Translations under genes and position numbers: made by a program
In this document: one piece after another, positions 27,189 to 36,161 of the stretch
How the letters are laid out: each line of letters starts with the position of its first letter
How positions within the stretch are numbered: the first letter of the stretch is position 1
Assembly (NCBI RefSeq): GCF_001761385.1
Contig: NZ_CP017476.1
Location: forward strand, 4,205,501-4,269,500
From: Hydrogenophaga crassostreae
GTDB taxonomy: Bacteria; Pseudomonadota; Gammaproteobacteria; Burkholderiales; Burkholderiaceae_C
Length of the DNA: 64,000 bases
Direction: 5' to 3'
Notes under the pieces: model-generated
Told to the model about the DNA's origin: nothing
Database searches by the model: none
What the model saw: the letters and a program-made list of their open reading frames with translations, nothing else

Positions 27189-27352
27189 TGGCTTACATGA
27201 AAGACCGGGCCATGGTGCTGGTGGCGACAACCCTCACCATCGCGCTGCTGTCGGCCTACACCATCGTCGTGTTCCAGCCCGTCTCTTGCGAACGGTTCAC
27301 CCTCCCAGACGACATGGTTTGCCAGATCGAGATCCCCGACGCCGGGCAATGA
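27188..27352 (+). CDS. Small single-span membrane protein of unknown function
   Basis: The 54-residue protein has one hydrophobic segment (about residues 9-29, VLVATTLTIALLSAYTIVVF) and a short C-terminal tail with two cysteines (VSCERF and MVCQIE). It starts at an ATG overlapping the preceding small frame (TGATG). I do not recognise the family. It lies between the two-component remnants and the M20 peptidase gene. 27353-27507 beyond it holds nothing recognisable. Confidence 0.4.
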   Translation: MAYMKDRAMVLVATTLTIALLSAYTIVVFQPVSCERFTLPDDMVCQIEIPDAGQ

Positions 27353-27507
27353 GTTGCCAGCAAAGGCCGGGACGCCACCCCTCCTTCAGTGACCAGACCC
27401 AACCACGCTTGGTGGACGAGACCAAGTGACACGCGACGAGTGCGGTGGTGGCATCTTGTGGCATCCATCTCCCTGCACCACATCACCTGCGCTCGCCATC
27501 AACACGC

Positions 27508-28947
27508 TTACGAAACCGCGGATTCAGCACGCTTGCTGAGACCCGCCTTGCGTGTCGCAAACACGCCTGGACCTTCTTCGGCCAAGTCCCAGAACACCCC
27601 TGCCATGATGTTGAGCGCTTCGCGCATCACATCGGCCAGCACGTGTTCGTTGGGCGCGTGCTGCGAGCAGGCAGGGTAAGAATGCGGGATCCACAGCGTG
27701 GGTTGCCCGAGCGTGACAGCAAAAACATCGTTGGGCAGGGAACCACCCAGATTCGGCAACAGCGCAGGCGACTTGCCTGAGCTGCGCTCCATGGAGGCCA
27801 GACACCAGCGCACCCAGTCGTCGTCCGGATCGAGGCGGGTGGCGGGCATGTGCATGTCGTTGGTGCGCAGCTCCACATCGTGAAAGCCATGATCATCCAG
27901 ATGTTTGCGGATGTGCTGAACGAAGTTCGAATCGTCGCTGCCCACCACATAGCGCATGTGGCAATGGGCCCGTGCGTCGCACGGAATCGCATTCACCGGC
28001 ATGGCCGGGTTGCCGGTCGTGAAAGCCAGCACCTCCATGCTGTTCCAGCCGAACACCCGCTCGGCCGGCGTGAGCCCGGGTTCACCCCAGTCGAGGTCGA
28101 TTTCCGGATCGTTGGGATCACCGCCGACCTGGATGCTCTTGAGAGCCTCACGCACGCTGTCGGGCAGCTCCTCGGGCAACAAACCGGGCACCAGGATGCG
28201 ACCTCTGGCGTCGACCATGCTCGCGATGGCGTGGGCCAGACGAATGCCAGGGTTGCGCAGCAGGCCGCCCCAGTTGCCTGAGTGGTGGCCACCTTCGCGC
28301 AGGTTGAGGTGGAGGTCAAAATTGAAGACGCCGCGCGAGCCCAGAAACAAGGTCGGTCGTGAAGCCCCGTTGCGTGGACCATCCGAAGCGATGAACAGGT
28401 CAGCGGCGAGGCGATCGCGGTTCATGACGCAGACTTCGTTGAGCCCGGGCGAACCCGTCTCCTCGCCCATCTCCAGCAAGACCTTCACGTTGTAGCCCAG
28501 CCGGCCGCCCCGGGTCGCCAACACCTGCTCCAGGGCGAGAAGGTTGATGGTGTGCTGACCCTTGTTGTCGGCTGTGCCCCTGCCGTACCAGCGGTTGCCT
28601 TCAACCACGATGTCCCAGGGGCTCAAGCCATCGCGCCACTGCGCGTCGTAGCCGCGCACCACATCCCCGTGGCCATAGGTCAGGACGGTGAAGGACGCGC
28701 CGGGCTCCAGACGCTCGGCGATCAGGAAGGGGCTCTTGCCCGCCTCGGGGTTTTCGATGATGTCCCAGGTGAACCCCAAACGCTCCAGCAGCGGCACCAT
28801 TTCTTCCGTCAGGTAGGCGTGCAGGATCGGGCCGCTGGCCGCGTCCTGGCTTTCGGTGCGGTAGGCAACCCGGCGCGCCAGCGTTTGCTGAAAGCGCCCA
28901 TCATCAAAACAGGCCAGCGTGTTGGCAATGGCTTGTTGGCGGCTCAT
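27508..28947 (-). CDS. M20-family metallopeptidase/amidohydrolase
   Basis: The 479-residue protein has the M20 metal-site motifs YGHGDVV (H93), GRGTADNKGQ (bridging D127) and GEETGS (catalytic E162 and ligand E163), then the dimerisation domain and a C-terminal HAPNEHV ligand. M20 enzymes hydrolyse dipeptides, acyl-amino acids or carbamoyl compounds. AAGGAG precedes the start. It is the most downstream gene of a run with a Dpp-type ABC transporter (28984-34280), which would import its substrate. Confidence 0.9.
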   Translation of the reverse strand: MSRQQAIANTLACFDDGRFQQTLARRVAYRTESQDAASGPILHAYLTEEMVPLLERLGFTWDIIENPEAGKSPFLIAERLEPGASFTVLTYGHGDVVRGYDAQWRDGLSPWDIVVEGNRWYGRGTADNKGQHTINLLALEQVLATRGGRLGYNVKVLLEMGEETGSPGLNEVCVMNRDRLAADLFIASDGPRNGASRPTLFLGSRGVFNFDLHLNLREGGHHSGNWGGLLRNPGIRLAHAIASMVDARGRILVPGLLPEELPDSVREALKSIQVGGDPNDPEIDLDWGEPGLTPAERVFGWNSMEVLAFTTGNPAMPVNAIPCDARAHCHMRYVVGSDDSNFVQHIRKHLDDHGFHDVELRTNDMHMPATRLDPDDDWVRWCLASMERSSGKSPALLPNLGGSLPNDVFAVTLGQPTLWIPHSYPACSQHAPNEHVLADVMREALNIMAGVFWDLAEEGPGVFATRKAGLSKRAESAVS

Positions 28948-28983
28948 AAAGACTCCTTGTTGGTTGTGGGAGGCAGATGCAAA

Positions 28984-29859
28984 TCAGGTTGCAACCTGCT
29001 CCGCTTCGGCGGTGATGTCGGGAATGCCCAGACCGGGCTCAGGGGTGAGCGCGGACGCCAGCAACATGCGGGTGTAGGCGTGCTGGGGCTGGTTGAAGAT
29101 TTGCTCGCGGGTGCCCAGCTCGACGATCTGGCCGTGGTTCATCACGGCCACGCGGTCGACCAGGTGTTCCACCACGCCGAGGTCGTGGCTGATGAACAAA
29201 TAGGTCAGACCAAACTCGGCTTTCAGGTCGAGCAACAGGTTCAGGATCTGGGCCTGCACCGAGACATCCAGCGCCGAGGTCGGTTCGTCGCAAATCAGGA
29301 TCTCGGGTCGCAACACCAGGGCCCGCGCAATGGCCACGCGTTGGCGCTGACCGCCGGAAAGCTGGTTGGGGTATTGCTGGTGGGTGCGCTCGGGCATGCC
29401 TACCAGATCGAGCATTGCCTTCACCCGTTGCCGCTGCTCGGTGGCGGTTCCCACCTTGTGCAACTGCAACGGAACGCCCACGATGTCGGCCACGCAGCGG
29501 CGCGGATTGAGCGACGAATACGGGTCCTGAAAAATCGGCTGGATCGACCGCGCATGGACCTTGCGCTGACCGGGATCAATCGCCTTCCCGTTGATCAGCA
29601 CCTGGCCCGAGCTGGGTTCCAGCAGACCGAGCAGCATCTTGGCCAGTGTGCTCTTGCCGCAGCCCGACTCACCCACCAGACCCATGGTTTCACCCTTGCG
29701 GATGCTGAGCGACACGTTGTTCACCGCCTTGATCTCGCCGGCTGCGCGGAACAGGCCGCGCTTGAGCTTGTAGGTCCGGTGCAAAGAGCGGAGTTCGAGC
29801 GCTACCGCAGCATCACCACCGTCAGGTGCCGCGTTGATCGGGGTCACTGTGCTCTTCAT
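28984..29859 (-). CDS. dppF: Peptide ABC transporter ATP-binding protein (DppF type)
   Basis: This 291-residue ATPase has Walker A GESGCGKST, signature LSGGQRQRVAIARAL, Walker B ILICDEPTSALD and a C-terminal oligopeptide/dipeptide extension. It overlaps the dppD-like gene by four bases. With DppD it powers uptake of di- or oligopeptides or similar small molecules. The name follows family similarity; the true ligand is unknown. Confidence 0.92.
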   Translation of the reverse strand: MKSTVTPINAAPDGGDAAVALELRSLHRTYKLKRGLFRAAGEIKAVNNVSLSIRKGETMGLVGESGCGKSTLAKMLLGLLEPSSGQVLINGKAIDPGQRKVHARSIQPIFQDPYSSLNPRRCVADIVGVPLQLHKVGTATEQRQRVKAMLDLVGMPERTHQQYPNQLSGGQRQRVAIARALVLRPEILICDEPTSALDVSVQAQILNLLLDLKAEFGLTYLFISHDLGVVEHLVDRVAVMNHGQIVELGTREQIFNQPQHAYTRMLLASALTPEPGLGIPDITAEAEQVAT

Positions 29860-30842
29860 GCGGCCTCCTTTGCCAGCGCTTCAGCCATCACGCAGCGCAC
29901 AGCATGCCCATTGATGAGGTTGACGTAAGGCGGCATAGAGGCGCAGGCCGGCAGCGCATGGTCGCAGCGGTTGGCAAAGGCACAGCCCTGGACATTGCCA
30001 ATCAGACTGGGCACCACGCCACGAATCGACTTCAGATGGCTGCCGGGTAGCGTTTTGCCGCGCACCGGAATGCTGTCGAGCAGACCCCGTGTATAGGGAT
30101 GACTGGGGCGGGCAAACAACTCGCCCACCGGTGCGGTCTCAATCACTTCGCCGGCGTACATCACGGCCACGCGATCCGCGATGCGGGCCACCACACCGAG
30201 ATCGTGGGTGATGAACACTACGGCCGTGCCGAATTCCTTTTGCAGCTCGCGGATCAGGCGCAGGATCTGGGCCTGGATGGTCACATCGAGCGCGGTCGTG
30301 GGTTCGTCGGCAATGATCAGATCAGGGCCGCACATCAGTGCCATGGCGATCATGACCCGCTGGCGCAGACCGCCAGATAACTGGTGCGGATACTGGCGCA
30401 GCCGCTCGGGGGCCTGTGGCACACCGGCGCGCTCCAGCAAATAGACCGCTCGTTCTCGCGCCTTGGCTGCGCTCACCTTGCTGTGCGCACGCAGGGCTTC
30501 GCACAGCTGATCGCCCAAGGTGTAGGACGGGTTGAGCGAGGTCATCGGCTCCTGAAAAATCATGGATATGCGCGCGCCGCGCAAAGCCGTCATTTCCCGA
30601 TTCGAGAGCGTTTGAAGATCGGTGCCATCAAAGCGGATGTGATCGGCAGTGCGTTGCGCCTTGGCGGGCAGCAAGCCCATCAACGCCAGCGAGGTCATGG
30701 ACTTGCCGCAGCCGGACTCACCGACCAGACAGAGCATTTCGCCTTTGTTGACATGAAAGTCGATGCCGCGCACGGCATGCAGCAGACCGCGCTCGGTGGG
30801 CAGGTCGACGCGGAGGTTCTTGACTTCGAGCAAGGGTGACAT
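29856..30842 (-). CDS. dppD: Peptide ABC transporter ATP-binding protein (DppD type)
   Basis: Starting at the ATG at 30842, 11 bases after the dppC-like gene, this gives 328 residues; the frame is open further upstream but that would run into dppC. It has Walker A GESGCGKSM, signature LSGGLRQRVMIAMAL, Walker B LIIADEPTTALD and a C-terminal oligopeptide-transporter region with the cysteines CAFANRCDHALPAC that suit the Fe-S motif described in DppD/OppD. It pairs with the DppF-type ATPase. Confidence 0.91.
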   Translation of the reverse strand: MSPLLEVKNLRVDLPTERGLLHAVRGIDFHVNKGEMLCLVGESGCGKSMTSLALMGLLPAKAQRTADHIRFDGTDLQTLSNREMTALRGARISMIFQEPMTSLNPSYTLGDQLCEALRAHSKVSAAKARERAVYLLERAGVPQAPERLRQYPHQLSGGLRQRVMIAMALMCGPDLIIADEPTTALDVTIQAQILRLIRELQKEFGTAVVFITHDLGVVARIADRVAVMYAGEVIETAPVGELFARPSHPYTRGLLDSIPVRGKTLPGSHLKSIRGVVPSLIGNVQGCAFANRCDHALPACASMPPYVNLINGHAVRCVMAEALAKEAA

Positions 30843-30853
30843 AGCGGCCTCGT

Positions 30854-31777
30854 TCAATTGCGGCCATCGGGCGCGGTCACGTCCCGAATGCCATCGCCCA
30901 CCAGATTGATCGCCAGCACCAGCACCGCCAAAGCGATACCCGGGATCATGATCACCCACGGCTGGAAAAACATGTAGGCCTTGCCCTCGGCCACCATCAA
31001 CCCCCATGACGGGGTGGGCGGCTGCACGCCCAGCCCCAGAAAGGACAACGTGGATTCGAGCAAGATGGCATGGGCCATTTCCAGCGTGGCCACCACGGTG
31101 AGCGGCCCCATGAGATTGGGCAGCAGCTCACGCAGCAGGATGTAGGGCGTGGACGCACCCAGCGCCTTGGACGCGGCGATGAACTCGGCGTCGCGCAACT
31201 GCTGTGTGGCCGATCTCGTGACGATGGCGAAACGGTCCCACAACAAAAGCCCCAGCAGGGCGATCACCACCGGCAGCGAGCCGCCCACCAGGGAAGCCAT
31301 GGCCAAGGCAACCAGAACCACGGGCATGGCCAGACGCGTGGTGATGATGTAGCTGATCACCGCATCAACACGGCCGCCGTAGTAGCCGGCCAGCAAGCCC
31401 AGCGTGGTGCCGATGAGACCGGATATGAGGGCGGCGGTCAAACCGATGATGAGCGAAATCTGCGCGCCGTACAGCATGCGACTCAGGTAATCGCGACCGA
31501 GTTTGTCGGTGCCCAGGATGTGGTCCCAGGAGCCTTTGTCGTGCCAGAACGGTGGGATCAGGCGCTGCGTCACGTCCTGGTTGAATGGGTCGTGCGGGGC
31601 CAGCCACGGAGCCAGCAGTGCCGCCAGCAAGGTGATGGCCAGCAGCACAGCGCCGATCATGAGACCGCGCTGACCGAGCACACGCCGCATCCAGCGGCGC
31701 CATGACGGTACGGGCAGCAGGGCCGTCAAAGGTGTGTCGGAAGCCACTGCGGTTCCGGAAAGAATCGGGGTATTCAT
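30854..31777 (-). CDS. dppC: Peptide ABC transporter permease (DppC type)
   Basis: The 307-residue inner-membrane protein has an N-terminal helix, a periplasmic loop with DKLGRDYLSRMLYGA, five further helices and the EAA motif region ELLPNLMGPLTV. It follows the DppB-type gene by 21 bases. It forms one half of the transport channel. Confidence 0.92.
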   Translation of the reverse strand: MNTPILSGTAVASDTPLTALLPVPSWRRWMRRVLGQRGLMIGAVLLAITLLAALLAPWLAPHDPFNQDVTQRLIPPFWHDKGSWDHILGTDKLGRDYLSRMLYGAQISLIIGLTAALISGLIGTTLGLLAGYYGGRVDAVISYIITTRLAMPVVLVALAMASLVGGSLPVVIALLGLLLWDRFAIVTRSATQQLRDAEFIAASKALGASTPYILLRELLPNLMGPLTVVATLEMAHAILLESTLSFLGLGVQPPTPSWGLMVAEGKAYMFFQPWVIMIPGIALAVLVLAINLVGDGIRDVTAPDGRN

Positions 31778-31798
31778 ATGCGTCTCCTGTGGGCCCGT

Positions 31799-32716
31799 TC
31801 AACGGGTGCGCATGCGCGGGTCGAGCGCGGCGTTGAGCACGTCGGCCAGAAAAGTCAAACCGATGTAGAAGATCGCGATGATCAGCACCACCGCCTGCAC
31901 CACGGGGTAATCGTTGCGCGAAATGGAATCCCAGGCCAGTTGGCCAAGACCCTGCATCGAGTACACCGACTCGATCACCACCGAGCCACCCAGCATGAAA
32001 CCCAGCTCAACGGCCGCCAGGGCCACCACCGGAATGATGGCGTTGCGCAATGCGTGTTTGAACACCACGCGGGACGGACTCAACCCCTTGGCGCGGGCGG
32101 TTCGGATGTAGTCGGAGCCCAGAACATCCAGCATGCCCGCACGGGTGAGTCGCATCATGGCGGGCATGGCGTAATAACCGAGCGCGACCGCGGGCAACAC
32201 GAAATGCTGCCATGTCGCATTGCCGGCCACAGGCAGCCACTTGAGGCCCACCGAGAACAGCAAGATCAGCGTCAGCGCAAACCAGAACGAAGGCATGGCC
32301 TGGCCCACCACCGCAATCGCCAGGGCCACGCGGTCGATCCAGGTGTCGCGGTAGATGGCTGCAAGAACACCCAAGGGAATCGCCACCACCACCGCCAGCA
32401 GCAAGGCGATGCCGCCAAGCTTGAGCGTGATCGGCAAGCGCTCGCCGATGAGCTCGATCACGGTGCTTTCGAAGTAGAAAGAGCGTCCAAAATCGAACCG
32501 CACGGCCGAGCCCAGCCAATCGAAGAACTGTGAAGTGATGGGCCGGTCCAGCCCATACTGCACCCGAATCTGCTCCACCGCCGCCGCGCTGGCCTCTGGC
32601 CCGGCGATGGCCGAGGCCAGATCGCCCGACAGGTGCAGCAGCATGAAGCTGATGACCGCCACGGTCATCATCACGCTCAGCGCCACGAGCAGTCGGCGAA
32701 ATATGTAGGTCAACAT
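31799..32716 (-). CDS. dppB: Peptide ABC transporter permease (DppB type)
   Basis: The 305-residue inner-membrane protein has the DppB/OppB N-terminus (a long first helix followed by LRVQYGLDRPITSQF-like loop, here QIRVQYGLDRPI), the EAA loop near RTARAKGLSPSRVVFKHAL, and about six helices. It starts 31 bases after the binding-protein gene. It pairs with DppC to form the importer. Confidence 0.93.
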   Translation of the reverse strand: MLTYIFRRLLVALSVMMTVAVISFMLLHLSGDLASAIAGPEASAAAVEQIRVQYGLDRPITSQFFDWLGSAVRFDFGRSFYFESTVIELIGERLPITLKLGGIALLLAVVVAIPLGVLAAIYRDTWIDRVALAIAVVGQAMPSFWFALTLILLFSVGLKWLPVAGNATWQHFVLPAVALGYYAMPAMMRLTRAGMLDVLGSDYIRTARAKGLSPSRVVFKHALRNAIIPVVALAAVELGFMLGGSVVIESVYSMQGLGQLAWDSISRNDYPVVQAVVLIIAIFYIGLTFLADVLNAALDPRMRTR

Positions 32717-32747
32717 GGGCGTTTTCCTCTATGGCGTTGAAGGCGAT

Positions 32748-34280
32748 CTACTTCCAGCTGGCCGTGAAGAAGCGCGGCAGTTCGTCTGGTTCTGCTTCGA
32801 ACTTCAGATCGGACACAAAGGCGTAATTGGTGGAGTACGAGAACATCGGCGCCCAGAAAGCCTGCTCCGAGATCCGCTGCAGGGCTTTGGCGTATTTGGC
32901 CTTGCGCTCGGCAGCGTCGACGGTGGCATCGGCCGTTTGCAGCAGGCCAATGGTCTGCGGATCTTTGGCCGTGTCGTCCGGGCCGCCCTTGAAGAAGTTG
33001 CCGGTGAAGGCCGATGCATCGTTGATCGAGAAAGAACCCCATGCGCCAAAGGTCAGCGGGGCCCGGCCCGAGCGGGTCTCGTTGCGCATTGCCGGGTATT
33101 TGACAAAATGCAGACGCGCGCGAATGCCCACCTTGCTCAGGTCGCCCAGAATGGCTTCCGCGTACTCACGGTCGCGGTAGGCCCAGAGGTCGGTTTCGAA
33201 GCCGTTGGTAAAACCCGCTGCGGCCAGCAAGGCCTTGGCCTTGGCCGGGTTGTAGTCGTACTTCACCACTTTGCCGGTTTCACAGGCGGCCTGGGTGCGG
33301 AAGCAGGCGGCGAACACTGGCTGGCTGCCACCTCGGATCAGGTTGTCGGCAATGCCCTTGCGGTTGATGGCGTGATTGATGGCCTGACGCACACGCAGAT
33401 CTTTCAGCGGAGTGGACTCCGGCTCGGTGCCGTTGTTGTTGATCGTCAGGTACCCCACCCGCATGGTCTCGCCACTGAGCACGGTGAGATTGGGCATGGC
33501 CTTGAGCTGCTCAGCCTGATCGGCTGGCACGCGCCAGATCCAGTCGACCTCGCCCGTCATCAATTGAGCCAGACGGGCCTCCGGATCGCGGATCACCACA
33601 AATTTGATCGTGCCGATTTTCGGCTGAGGCACCGGGCTGGCTTTGAAATAGTTGGCGTTGCGTGCCATGGTCACACCCTGGCCGGGGGTGACGGCGGTGA
33701 TCTTGTAAGGGCCGGTACCGATGGGCGCTTTGCTGAAGCCCTCCAGGCCGACCTTCTTGTAGTACGCAGCAGGATAGATCGGCGTGGGTCCTGCGAGGTA
33801 CTGGAGCGCGGCGGGGAAGGCGGCGTTCAGGTTGATGCGAACCTGGTATTCGCCAAGTTTCTCGACGTTCTTGATCCAGTCGGTGTTCTGCAGTGTCGCG
33901 ATTTTGGCGCCGGGACCAGCGACTTCATTGAAGGTGTAGAGCACGTCGTCGGCGGTGAACTTGTCACCGTTGTGAAATTGAACCCCTTGGCGCAAAGTCA
34001 CATTCAATGCCGTCGGGGTTTCCCATTTCCAGGCGGTGGCCAGTTGCGGCTTGAGATCACCCGTTTTGGTGTCGCGGTAGATCAGGGTGTCCCAGGCCAT
34101 CGACGCCAGGATCACGCCTTCTCGCATGTTGTTGTGGTACGGGCTGACGTTCTCGACCTCACTGTCTGACGCGTAAATCAGCGTGTCATTGGCTTTGCCG
34201 GCCTGAACGCCGGCAGAACCCGCTGCCATCACCAGCGGTACAAGGCCACGCCGCATCCAGGTATTGAATTGATGTGCCAT
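32748..34280 (-). CDS. dppA: Peptide ABC transporter substrate-binding protein (DppA type, SBP_bac_5)
   Basis: The 510-residue protein has a signal peptide (residues 1 to about 27, ending GVQAG) and the SBP_bac_5 signature around YNPAKAKALLAAAGF and LRVRQAINHAINRKGI. AAGGAG lies eight bases upstream. It is the first gene of a complete five-gene importer followed by the M20 peptidase, and lies opposite a LysR gene at 34475. The ligand could be a dipeptide or a nitrogen-bearing metabolite that the peptidase or the amidase at 36162 cleaves. Confidence 0.93.
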   Translation of the reverse strand: MAHQFNTWMRRGLVPLVMAAGSAGVQAGKANDTLIYASDSEVENVSPYHNNMREGVILASMAWDTLIYRDTKTGDLKPQLATAWKWETPTALNVTLRQGVQFHNGDKFTADDVLYTFNEVAGPGAKIATLQNTDWIKNVEKLGEYQVRINLNAAFPAALQYLAGPTPIYPAAYYKKVGLEGFSKAPIGTGPYKITAVTPGQGVTMARNANYFKASPVPQPKIGTIKFVVIRDPEARLAQLMTGEVDWIWRVPADQAEQLKAMPNLTVLSGETMRVGYLTINNNGTEPESTPLKDLRVRQAINHAINRKGIADNLIRGGSQPVFAACFRTQAACETGKVVKYDYNPAKAKALLAAAGFTNGFETDLWAYRDREYAEAILGDLSKVGIRARLHFVKYPAMRNETRSGRAPLTFGAWGSFSINDASAFTGNFFKGGPDDTAKDPQTIGLLQTADATVDAAERKAKYAKALQRISEQAFWAPMFSYSTNYAFVSDLKFEAEPDELPRFFTASWK

Positions 34281-34474
34281 TACAAGACTCCTTGAGAAAG
34301 TGAAAAAAATGGTCAGTCAAAAAACCGAGAATTGACCGGCGAAACGAAGGATGAGGGCAAAATAGCGTTTCCACCAGTGCAGATTTTCGACATATGCATT
34401 GCCAAAAAGGCAACGCACATTTTTCGATTTGAATCCCTAGCACCTAGTTGAAAAGCACGCAATCAGGGTCTTCC

Positions 34475-35401
34475 ATGTCCAATTCACAATTGATCTCGCG
34501 TCAGTTGCAAGACACAGCGCTTCGCTACTTTCTGGAAGTGGTGCGCTGCGGGTCCATCAGCGAGGCATCCAACCGGCTCAGCGTTGCCGGCTCCGCCATC
34601 AGCCGGCACATTGCTCACCTGGAGGAATTGCTGGGCACCAGCCTGTTCGACCGGCACGCCAGAGGCATGGTGCCGAACGCCGCTGGTGAACGATTGGCCG
34701 TGCACGCCATCAAATCCGCGCACGATGCGGAGCGATTGGTGCACGACGTGCGCGCCATGCAGGGCATGGAACAGGGGCGCGTGCGCATCGCAGCCACAGA
34801 GGGCTTCTCGATGGAATTTCTGCCGCGGCTCATCAGCGATTTCACCCGGCGGCACCCTGGAATCCAGTTTCATCTGGGTGTGCACCCGCCCAGTGAAAGC
34901 ACGAAGCGCGTATTGAATGGCGATGTGGATATCGGCGTGGTCATGAGCCGGGGCGTCGACAAAGACATCCAGATTGAACACATACAGCCCTCCCCCGTGA
35001 TGGCGGTGATGGTCCCCCAGCATCCGCTGGCCAGAGCCAAGCAGATCAGCCTCACCCAGTTGCAACCCTACCCCCTCGCCCTGCCCGAGGCCGACACCAC
35101 CGTTCGACAACTGTTTGACATTGCTTGCCATTGGCGGCGGCTGCGCCTGGAGCCGGTTTTGACTTGCAGCCACATCAGCGGCCTGATCGGTTTCTTGCGG
35201 CACTCGCCCGAAGGGGTCACCATCTCCGGTGAAATCACGACGCGCTACCAGGTCGAACGCGGGGAACTGGTGTCGGTCCGGCTTCGCGACCGGGGCCTCG
35301 ACCTTCGCAACATCGAAGTACAAACCTTGCTGGGAAGGTCCATGTCGCGCTCAGCGCAAGCGTTTCTGGACTATCTGAAATCGCAGTTGTCAAAACCCTG
35401 A
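34475..35401 (+). CDS. LysR-family transcriptional regulator
   Basis: Started at ATG 34475, the protein has 308 residues; an in-frame TTG at 34448 is less likely. The winged helix includes ALRYFLEVVRCGSISEASNRLSVAGSAISRHI. It is divergent from the Dpp-type operon with 194 AT-rich bases between them, so it is the probable regulator of that transporter and the M20 peptidase. Confidence 0.91.
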   Translation: MSNSQLISRQLQDTALRYFLEVVRCGSISEASNRLSVAGSAISRHIAHLEELLGTSLFDRHARGMVPNAAGERLAVHAIKSAHDAERLVHDVRAMQGMEQGRVRIAATEGFSMEFLPRLISDFTRRHPGIQFHLGVHPPSESTKRVLNGDVDIGVVMSRGVDKDIQIEHIQPSPVMAVMVPQHPLARAKQISLTQLQPYPLALPEADTTVRQLFDIACHWRRLRLEPVLTCSHISGLIGFLRHSPEGVTISGEITTRYQVERGELVSVRLRDRGLDLRNIEVQTLLGRSMSRSAQAFLDYLKSQLSKP

Positions 35402-35534
35402 TCGCCGCGGCCTCGGAGGGCTGGCGTTGATGGAGTGCGCCAGCCAATCAGCGCACCCAGGCAGAGGGCTGGCGTGGGCCAGCGCCGGTCACCAGGTGGT
35501 GCATACCGAGAACTGGCGCAACCCCACACGGCGC

Positions 35535-35891
35535 TCAGATGCGCGACATGCTCACCGAACACACATCCACCACGCGCTTCAGGTAGCAGACAAACTCCTC
35601 CATCGCCGAGGCGGTTTGCTGAAGGCTGGGAAACGTGCGCTCGGCTCGCGTGCTCAGGTCCCGGTGTCCCGCAGCGATTTCGCTGGAGGCCGTGGAGATG
35701 GCATCGGCACCGTGCAGGATGCCGGCAATGGTTCCGTGCAGCCCTTCGCACATGCCGCCTGGGGCCGCGCGCACTGAGTCGCCAGGCACCCTGTCGACCG
35801 CGACCAGGTCGCCCTCGGCAATACGGTGCACAAGTGCGCGCAGCGTGTTGGACTCTTCACCGAAGTCTTTCCAGTCCGAAGCCACGATCAC
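35535..35891 (-). pseudogene. Remnant of a methyl-accepting chemotaxis protein
   Basis: The frame reads a HAMP end (HRIAEGDLVAV) followed by GILHGADAISTASSEIAAGHRDLSTRAE and LQQTASAMEEFV, the start of the MCP signalling helices. It stops there, lacking the rest of the signalling domain including the hairpin tip, and the upstream sensor and membrane parts are absent or degraded. It lies between LysR and amidase genes in an otherwise gene-free 760-base stretch (35402-36161). Confidence 0.75.
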
Positions 35892-36161
35892 TTTGGCGCG
35901 ATACCGAGCGCGGCCAGCGTCAACGAGCCCGTGAGGAGCCGCACCAGTCGCCGGTGGGCCAGGTGCCTGGCCGATGTCTCAGATCACTGAAGCGAATTCA
36001 GGATACGCGCCTGCATCGAAGAAAATGCAAAGCGGGCGCGGCAACAAGAAGGGTCATCGCCCACCTTGTGCGCGCCGATCACCCGGATTCACCGCTGGTC
36101 GTCGAGGTGTTTCCCCGGGGTCGCCGCCCCCCATTCGTTTCAATCTCAAGCAAGGATCCGC

